From assembly GCA_016081115.2 (NCBI GenBank), contig CM071924.1, forward strand, positions 95,432,616 to 95,496,615: a stretch of 64,000 bases of DNA. The letters run 5' to 3'. The position numbers and the translations under genes are program-made. The notes under the pieces are model-generated. The model ran no database searches and was not told the DNA's origin. It saw only the letters and a list, made by a program, of their open reading frames with translations. Numbering within the stretch: position 1 is the first letter of the stretch; the number at the start of each line of letters is the position of its first letter. Below are positions 56,901 through 64,000 of the stretch, piece by piece. Origin of the DNA: Rehmannia glutinosa (taxonomy: Eukaryota > Streptophyta > Magnoliopsida > Lamiales > Orobanchaceae).

Positions 56901-59900
56901 AAAATGAACATACTCGTACATGTGAACTCTTGTATATGTTAAGGGGTTCACTACTTCTTTTGGGATGTGATGCCTCCGAGACAACATAGAACAGACCCCG
57001 TAGAAATTATCTTATGCTTCTTGCTTCAGAACAAATGCAGTGCGAAGATGGTAGTTAATGAAATGTTGCATAGTGAATTTAGTGGCAATTTCTGATGCTT
57101 TGAATCAATATCCTTCTTTGTTTTTCCTGACTTTTACTTTTCAAATGTAAAGGATGCAAAAATCATGAAATTTGTCCTATGATTATTGTTACAGTACCAG
57201 TCGTTTGATCAAAATTTCCTTAGTCATGGAATTCTAGCTTTTGGTATTATCAGATACAGTGTGATAAATAGGAAATGAGCATTGAAATGAACTGGAGAAA
57301 TTAACATATATGAAAGTTTCACCCTTGTATTACAATTCTCCATTTTTTTAGGTTGCAGATAAACTGTTATTAATTGACACAACTTGGTCTGCACTTGCTT
57401 TGTGATGATTACAATTAACTAATCCTGCCCTCTTATAATGCTTCATAGGAACGCTGGCAAAATATACTGGTGGTCAGGTGTACTATTATCCAAGTTTTCG
57501 GTCCAGTATTCACAAAGATAAGTTGAGACATGAGCTAACCAGGGATCTCACTAGAGAGACTGCATGGGAAGCGGTCATGCGGATTAGATGTGGAAAAGGT
57601 AAATTATTATTTAGCAGGTTGCACAGATGAAAATTCATTACTTGGGATTGCATGTTCTTTCTTTTCTTTAACATTGTTGAAATGTGACAAGCTTATATCT
57701 ATTCCTGTCTGTAGGGGTGCGTTTCACAACTTATCATGGAAATTTTATGCTAAGATCCACGGATTTACTTGCACTTCCTGCTGTTGACTGCGATAAAGCT
57801 TATGCAGCGCAGTTGTCTCTTGAAGAGACACTTTTGACCACACAGACTGTGTACTTTCAAGTTGCATTGTTGTATCCTTTATCTAGCAAAATATTCTAGT
57901 AAACATCTTGCATATGTGTGCACACATCGTATCCTTTTTTAACTTTGTGTTGCTTCATGGTGATCATACCTAAGGGAACTTCCTTTTGCTTCTGAACAGT
58001 TGAAACCTTGCATTTTATCCCATCTTGTGAAGTTTTGTTTAATGTTTAGATAGTCAATATATGGCTGTTATCTGTCATCTGCATTCCTCGCATCTTTGGG
58101 ATCCTTAGGAGCTTTAATTGGAGAGGTTAGAAAATAAAAAGCCCTTAACGATTGCTAAGATATACATCATCTTCTGGGGAAAGGCGTATTAGAGTGCACA
58201 CTGCGGCTGCTCCAGTTGTTGCAGATCTAGGAGAAATGTATCGTCTGGCTGACACTGGAGCAATTGTTTCTTTATTTTCCAGGCTAGGTAAAGAAGCTTA
58301 TCTTCCTCTCGCCTTCCCTATACTTTCCTCAGTCACTTATTACTTAATTTGAGGGATAATTACAAAAAAACCCCTGAGGTTTGGGCTAATTACAAAAAAA
58401 CCCAGAGTTGCTTTAAAATTACAAAAAAACCCACAGATTTGATTATGTCTTAAATTAAAGGGGGTAACTGTAATATTTTATAAATTTCAGGGGGGTTGAA
58501 AATTTTTTTTTTGAAACAAAATATTTTTTTGCTTATGAAGGGGAAAATGTAAGACAAAATCAAACCTCAAGGGTGTTTTTGTACTTTCCAAAAATCTCTG
58601 GGTCTTTTTGTAATTAGCCCGAACCTCAAGGGGTTTTATGTAATTATCCTAATTTTGAGGAATAAATCGTAAACTAATGTCGATTCAAATGTGACACGAA
58701 TTAATCTGCAGCAATTGAAAAAACTTTGTCCTCCAAGTTGGAAGATGCTCGGAATGCTATTCAACTTCGGATTGTCAAAGCCCTTAGAGAATATAGAAAT
58801 CTTTATGCTGTCCAGCATCGCTTGAGTGGAAGGATGATTTACCCTGAATCATTAAAATTCTTACCTTTGTATGGACTAGCATTGTGTAAATCAACACCCC
58901 TCCGTGGTGGGTATGCTGATGCCCAGCTTGATGAACGATGTGCAGCTGCTTATACCATGATGGCTTTACCTGTTAAAAATTTGCTGAAACTTCTTTATCC
59001 TAATCTGGTTCGTTTAGATGACTGTCTTTTAAAAGTAAGTACCTTGCATTCTTGTTTTCTTCTTTGGTGGAGTTCATGATTTGGACTTGTAAAGGACATT
59101 TTACCAAATTCTCAGATTTCTCCTCAGACTGAAGAATTTGACATCTCAAAGAGGCTACCACTTACAGCAGAGAGCTTAGACACCAGAGGTCTCTATATCT
59201 TGGATGATGGTTTTCGGTTTGTCATTTGGTTTGGTCGATCTATTTCACCTGATATAACTAGGAATTTGCTAGGGGAAGATTTCGCCACAGACTACTCAAA
59301 GGTGAGCTTCATTGACTCTTTAATGTATTCTCTTACAAAAACCTTTCAGTTTGTAATGTTGCTACTAATTAACCTGTTAATGATCATATCTAAGTGTTGT
59401 CTTCTAAATTGAGGTAAAGAAACAGGATTGTTCGGTGGAGGCATATGAGTTTGCAATCTTATATTGTCTGTGTTTTTTTTTTTTTTTTTCTGTAGTCAGA
59501 CTATATAGACATAGGTATTGCAGATCATTTGGTTCAAATTCAGTTTATGTTTCTTCATAACAGGGTTAGATGGAAAGTTCTGAATCATTCTTGAAGGCCT
59601 TGTTAAATACGTTTTTCTTAGATTTGGAAATACCCCTGTACAAGCTTATAGTTTTGATTTGTGCAAGAGCCAGTCCAGTATTCGAGCTTCTAATTGGTGC
59701 TCCTTTTATGGATAGTTGGTCAAGGATATTTACTTATAATTTTTGGCCTTGCTAAAATTTATGACCTTTGCTTTGGCAAGGTGGTTTTTTTCTCCATGTT
59801 TTAAGTTGAGGTAGACAAGGAAGGCTCCTTTTTCGTAAAGCTATTGCAAATTCAAGCTTGAAAGCAGGGCTTTATTTGGTGACTTACACATTTCAGTACC

Positions 59901-60384
59901 CTGAAGTCGGGCTTTGCCCATTTAATTATCTTTAATGCCACACTATCTCATAGTTGTTTTACTTTTCAGTTTAGTAGGAAATACTTTAACTATGCATCAA
60001 TTTAACAGTTTTTGCTGCAAGTTTTTCGTATCTCATTAGTTGGTCACAATCTTTATATTCAAATATGTTTCTTTAAGGTGTTCTACTTCCAGCTGCAATT
60101 TTATTGACTTTCTTTTCGTAACATGCTTTCCGTGTCATTGCTGAATCCAGGTTAGCCTTTCACAGCGAGACAACGAAATGTCAAGAAAGCTAATGAGGAT
60201 ACTCGATAAATATAGGGAGAGTGACCCGTCATATTTTCAGTTATGTCATCTTGTGAGGCAAGGTGAACAACCTAGAGAAGGTTTCTTCCTACTTACAAGT
60301 CTAGTGGAGGATCAGGTTGGTGGTGCAAATGGCTATGCTGACTGGATGTTGCTATTATTCCGGCAAGTCCAACAAAATGCGTAA
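50916..60384 (+). CDS. SEC24: SEC24-type COPII coat protein (cargo adaptor), 12 coding exons
   Basis: SEC24 binds cargo and pairs with SEC23 in the COPII coat that buds vesicles from the ER. Exons: 50916-52007, 52103-52241, 53237-53427, 55728-55835, 55922-56125, 56288-56519, 57449-57598, 57715-57871, 58160-58287, 58712-59034, 59116-59301, 60151-60384; all phases agree and give 1047 residues. Order: a Pro/Gln/Ser-rich disordered N-terminus (1-364); a zinc finger with C380, C383, C402 and C405; trunk (PPLYFFLIDVSISAVQSG, then GYPRTQIGFITYDS); beta-sandwich, helical (GAIVSLFSRL, LEDARNAIQLRIVKALREY) and gelsolin-like (LYILDDGFRFVIWFGRSI) domains; C-terminal WMLLLFRQVQQNA. It resembles the larger plant SEC24 paralogues (CEF/SEC24C type). 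No defect is visible. Confidence 0.96.
52425..52925. mobile_element. Inverted-repeat element in SEC24 intron 2
   Basis: The left end has 'aaggcgtgcctaggcgtgct' and 'gaggcgc'. The right end reads in reverse 'agtgcctaggcgccacgcat' and 'taggcg'. The AT-rich centre has no coding sequence. Similar ends occur at 13352-13505. Confidence 0.6.
53500..55025. mobile_element. Long-TIR foldback element in SEC24 intron 3
   Basis: About 250-300 bp at each end are inverted copies. 'gtatgtagagatttagtccc' on the left corresponds to the reverse of the right end near 54990. 'cttgaaaattttgtcaca' and 'attgacacgtggcatagtga' also have mirrored partners. The interior 54060-54360 is purine-rich 'ggtggtgg/gaagaag'. 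It enlarges the intron to 2.3 kb. No transposase is present. Confidence 0.85.
57872..58159 (+). other. U12-type (minor spliceosome) GT-AG intron of SEC24
   Basis: The donor is GTATCCTTTA, a perfect match to the U12 donor consensus. The branch motif CCCTTAAC is at 58142-58149, with the probable branch A 11 bases from the AG at 58158-58159. There is no polypyrimidine tract. Splicing here restores the frame VALLYTSSSGERR. All other introns of the gene have ordinary U2-type GT-AG ends. Confidence 0.9.
58353..58650. mobile_element. MITE of the 'gggataattac' family in SEC24 intron 9
   Basis: Inverted ends 'gggataattac' and 'gtaattatcc', with 'cctgaggtttgggctaatta' mirrored at the right. Flanks 'taatttgag' and 'taattttgag' are an imperfect target duplication. 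Confidence 0.88.
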
Positions 60385-60674
60385 CACATAGGTAATGATC
60401 TTGTTAGTTTGTTTTGGTATTGCATCATGTTGTCTACATAATTCTGAAGCAGTAAATTTTTTCTTTCCCTTATTTGGTTTGGGGATGGCTATGATAAACA
60501 AATATGATCTCTCTTTTTTAGTACTTTGTCACTGCATGCAACATTCACTTATAAAATTTTGTATAAATTCTCTCATATTAGGATGTAGGTTTTGTTGTTT
60601 CAACAAAACCAAATATTTTACCTCCAAAATACATTTGCTCTTTCCGAAAATATATTCTGGACAACATAATGATT

Positions 60675-60711
<37 letters not shown>

Positions 60712-61950
60712 TATATGCATTTTTTATATATATTTAAACCCATTCAAATCATTTTATCATTTAAAAATATATATGGTTACCTTTTATCAATCATTACAAT
60801 ATTATACATTTATATTGTAATATACAATATTTACACACAAATATATAGATTTGTGTATAACCATATACGGAAAAATCCTATTAAACATGCCATCTACAAT
60901 AATTTTCTCCTGACAAACAAATCAAACACAACTATTCCCAAAATACACCAAATCTACCTTTTCGTTATAAAACTGGAAATACTACATATTTGTTTGTACA
61001 TTTCCAAATTTATTTTCTCCAAAAACTCCAAAACAAAACCAAAACAGAAAGAAAGGTCTTATCATCTGATTTAAGTTCATGAGACGGATCTTCATATACA
61101 AAATATGGGTTCTTTTCCGGGTATGGGTTGTTTAAATTCTATTTAAATATAGGATCCGTCTCATGGATTATGTCCATGGGACCGTCTCACACAAGTTTTT
61201 GTGAAACAGAAATATCCTCTGTTTTCAGTTTCACTGTCCTGATGATTCTACTGACAGGGAATTGATGTTGTGGTCAAGTGAGAATGTTGAAGCAAACAAT
61301 AGCTGCTCATCAGCCCATCAAATGCACGGTGATTTCAAGTTTATAAACTTCAAGTCTTTGGAGGCAAAAGTTAGATATGGACGGTGATGATGAGAGACCG
61401 AATAATTCTACATGTATCTTTAATTTGCAAATTGCCAGATCATCCCCAGCTGAAGAGTAGAGTGAAGGTTCAATGGATTTCAATTGGAAGTGTAATCAAA
61501 GAGGGAGTTTGCTGAGGGACCTTTTGGTTCATGTGGTGCAGGAATATACACACCACTTAAAATAAGAGAACCTTTTTTTTTTTTTTTGGTTTGGACTTGT
61601 GTTTTTTTTAGGTTTATAGCTTATGATATTTATTGGTGTATTTGCATGTCAATTTCTTTTTGAGATAGACAACAGTTTTAGATGGATTTTAGGGCTGTGT
61701 ATTTAGATGTAGACTTGATAGAATATTTTTTGACCAGTTTTGGTTTGTACTTGGTGTTTTTCTGCTGTGAATTTTTTTCCACTCAGTCACATATTATTTG
61801 GTTTCAGTATAATTTGGTTTTTGGTGGTTAGTCATTTCTTTCCAAGTTAGTATATTATTCATGTTGCAAAAGATGATGTAATGGCAAGTGTCACACTTCT
61901 TATATGGATCAATGATAAGTGCTTTAATTTATAAGAAATGAAACACTTTG
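60385..61950 (+). other. SEC24 3' untranslated region with a candidate intron
   Basis: Eight bases after the stop, 'catag|gtaatg' is a donor. 'ctgttttcag|tttcac' is an acceptor, giving an intron at 60392-61228. The exon from 61229 has no frame of note. The intron holds a (CA)n run (60677-60709) and a short inverted repeat 'catgagacggatc' / 'gatccgtctcatg' (61079-61165). The poly(A) site is not fixed. Confidence 0.5.
60677..60709 (+). repeat. (CA)n microsatellite
   Basis: About 16 uninterrupted CA units in the SEC24 3' region. A likely length-polymorphic marker. Confidence 0.95.
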
Positions 61951-62002
61951 TATGGTAGATGTACACCAAGTGTACCTCCACAAGGTGTAGAGATCAACAA
62001 TA

Positions 62003-62390
62003 ATGGTTACCAATGACCTTGTAGCCTAATTAGTTACAAGTGAGGTAATCATTGGCCTCTCCAGGAGAGGTCAAGGGTTCGAGCCTCCGGAGTACAATAG
62101 TGGAACAATTAATATTGAGAGCTTCAAGTGGCTAGTTAATCACTTGGGAGACGACTCCTTGTGTGCAATATTTGGGGATATTAGGGACCCGTGAGCCATT
62201 GTGCATTCTCGCGGTTTATATGTGGCAGTTGCTGAGGGGCCATTGTGCATTCTAGTGGTTTATATGAGACAGTTTCTGAGGGGCCATTGTGCTTTCTCGC
62301 GGTTTATATGAGGCAGTTCCTAAGGGACCGAAGGTTGTTTATCCCAGGATTAATAATGTAGGAAAATGAAATCTCGATTATAAAAAAAAC
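62003..62390 (+). repeat. SINE-like element with box B
   Basis: 'ggttcgagcc' (62076-62085) is a perfect polymerase III box B. 'cttgtagcctaattagttac' about 50 bp upstream may be box A. An A-rich end lies near 62380-62388. It contains the tandem repeat listed next. Confidence 0.5.
62194..62325 (+). repeat. Tandem repeat, three copies of 44 bp
   Basis: Copies start at 62194, 62238 and 62282, each 'gccattgtgcattctcgcgg' plus 'tttatatgaggcagttcctgagg'. Confidence 0.92.
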
Positions 62391-62399
62391 GGGTTAAAT

Positions 62400-63280
62400 A
62401 AGTTGAAGTTGGTTGATGTTTAGATGATTTTCACTAACATTAAACAATCCCTTGTCATATGTAAAGGAACCCCAAAAAGTAAAACCGGACAATTATATGG
62501 CTTCTTAAATAAAACATTAAAAAAAAAAGGAAAATGAGAATCCTTCTTACTTTTTGTGGGTTCAGTATCACGTTAATAAAGTGTATTACTTTAGGATAAC
62601 ATAATCAAATAGTAGATGCTGATTAAAGTTATTCTTTTAATTCCTGAATAAAGAATGAGGTTTATATATGATTGGCAACCAATAGAAACTAATCAGTGCT
62701 CACAGATTAACAAGCAAATACAGAAAAAAGATAAAAAAGAAATGTAAATTAATTGTTTGAAGGATAGATAATAAAGGGATCTCAAAAGCACCAAACATGT
62801 TCAGATATTCCGAATTCTGTCCCCAAGATTTGTAACACTAATTGTCAAGATTCCCATGCTCATAAAAGACAAGGAAAAACCAATCTGATTTTTGAGATTG
62901 AAAACCCAATATCAAGAAAGTACAACAGTCAGGAAATTAAATTAATAGCTAATATTCATGAATTACATTTCTGTCATGGTTAATTTGTTTTTTCAAAACT
63001 AACTGATTAAAAAATTAAAATTATTACCAATAATTCATAATGAGATCATGAACTAATGCTGAGAATCAATACTTTTAGAATATATAAAACCATGAAAAAA
63101 AAAATTAATTGAACTAAAGAAAAAAAAATCACTGACTGTTAATTTATGAAGAAAAAACAAAGATTGTTCGTGATCCGTCGACAACAGGTGAAACTGCCGC
63201 ATGATCTGATCTTCCTCGTTACGAAGGTAAGTTGAGATCATGCTGGCAGCTTCAACTATTGGTGGTACACGATTCATGAT
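62400..63280. other. Intergenic, no gene seen
   Basis: AT-rich with ordinary composition. A minus-strand frame at 63053-63292 starts only with GTG. It contains MNRVPPIVEAASMISTYLRN after an internal ATG at about 63277 and ends in a Phe/Lys-rich low-complexity tail. It could be the start of a short protein preceded by the GGT repeat, but nothing confirms it. Confidence 0.4.
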
Positions 63281-63293
63281 ATAATATTTCACA

Positions 63294-63366
63294 TGGTGGT
63301 GGTGGTGGCGGTGGTCGGAGTGGTGGTGGTGGTGGCGGTGGTCGGAGTGGTGGTGGTGGCGGCGGA
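63294..63366. repeat. GGT/GGC trinucleotide repeat, partly duplicated
   Basis: The unit 'ggtggtggcggtggtcggag' occurs twice, followed by 'tggtggtggtggcggcggag'. A potential slippage site. Confidence 0.9.
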
Positions 63367-63369
63367 GTG

Positions 63370-64000
63370 TAGGAAATCAATTAGAGGAGAGGATGTATAT
63401 ATTAATGTGCATGGATATTGGTAATTGGCTTTAATTTGTGGATAAAGCTAAGTGAAAACTTGAGAGGGGGAGTAGATGGATATATATAGATGGTTAGAAG
63501 TTAGAACTTTATATTCATTTATTTTATTTTATTTTATTTTTTTGTCTTGATGTGCAATTTCATTTGGTGCATATACTCCGTGGCCTAGTTACCTTTGGAC
63601 GTATTTCTAGTTTATATAAAAAAATTTGAGTTAAAATTTAAAAGGCTAATAAATCTATTGTCTTTGTCCAAAGACCTAAGAATGATTATTATTTTAGTTA
63701 AGGTATATGAGTAGATGAATGATTATTTTATTTATTATATAAACAAATATATGTTCCAAATTTGATAAGTCATTCGTCAAAAAATCCATTTCAGAAAAAG
63801 AACTTGAGAGTATGAAAATCCTCAAAAAATGTTAAAAGGTACGACTTTTAGATTTGATATTTTCTATTGAAATATTTTTTTTCTATTTTCTACTTTTAAA
63901 ACTTTCATCCTAATAACTATCCCACCAAAATAAAGAAAATTTACTGGCCAGAAACTCTGGCTACGCCCATGATATACTGTGGTGGTGGTGGTTAGTCAGT
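63370..64000. other. AT-rich intergenic, no gene seen
   Basis: Contains a short 'attttattttatttt' run at about 63522-63540. No coding or structural signal was found up to the window edge. Confidence 0.6.

Noticed and set aside
60395..61074. Open frames in the SEC24 3' region
   Set aside because: They are AT-rich, run through a CA microsatellite and lie inside a probable 3' untranslated intron.
40890..62390. tRNA genes at the box B-like sites (40890, 62076; also 17070)
   Set aside because: No cloverleaf with acceptor and anticodon stems could be drawn; they fit SINE-type remnants better.

Overview
The window is nuclear DNA of a flowering plant, almost certainly a eudicot. The evidence is three plant genes (a germin-like protein, an intronless plasma-membrane-type Ca2+-ATPase of the ACA12/ACA13 kind and a 12-coding-exon SEC24), plant-type LTR retrotransposons, an endogenous pararetrovirus and many short inverted-repeat transposons. 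The species cannot be read from the sequence.

Layout. 1-10309 is a decayed Ty3/gypsy retrotransposon of the Tat/Retand type on the minus strand. It holds gag, protease, RT, a degenerate RNase H, a second 'archaeal-type' RNase H and integrase, plus a plus-strand antisense gene that appears to contain introns and two tandem-repeat arrays. 10786-17570 and 33903-40396 are two copies of one segmental duplication. Each begins with a small unknown plant gene: copy 1 has a frameshift and copy 2 is open. The two copies later gained different transposons, so each supplies 'empty sites' for the other. 18205-18849 is a germin-like protein gene.

20800-33622 is a nest of three layers. An inverted-repeat DNA element with a 10-bp target duplication contains a degraded Caulimoviridae-type endogenous pararetrovirus. 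A non-autonomous Athila-like LTR element (25557-31578, perfect 5-bp target duplication) interrupts the virus. The viral remnant has several frameshifts, lacks the catalytic half of the protease, has no recognisable movement protein and carries a changed RT active site, so it is a fossil. Its promoter and poly(A) signal remain recognisable.

40397-43768 is a belt of MITE-like elements. 43769-46906 is the Ca2+-ATPase, with a MITE 18 bp after its stop codon. 47155-49900 is AT-rich spacer. 49900-about 61950 is SEC24, a COPII cargo-adaptor gene, with a U12-type intron and transposons in three of its introns. 62000-64000 holds a SINE-like stretch, short tandem repeats and no clear gene.

The host genes do not form a pathway: germin-like protein (apoplast), Ca2+ pump (membrane) and SEC24 (ER export) are independent neighbours. 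I found no operon, CRISPR, rRNA or tRNA gene. The most unusual structures are the three-layer nest, the antisense intron-bearing gene in the Tat element and the GC-rich palindromes upstream of the TATA box in the Athila-like LTRs.
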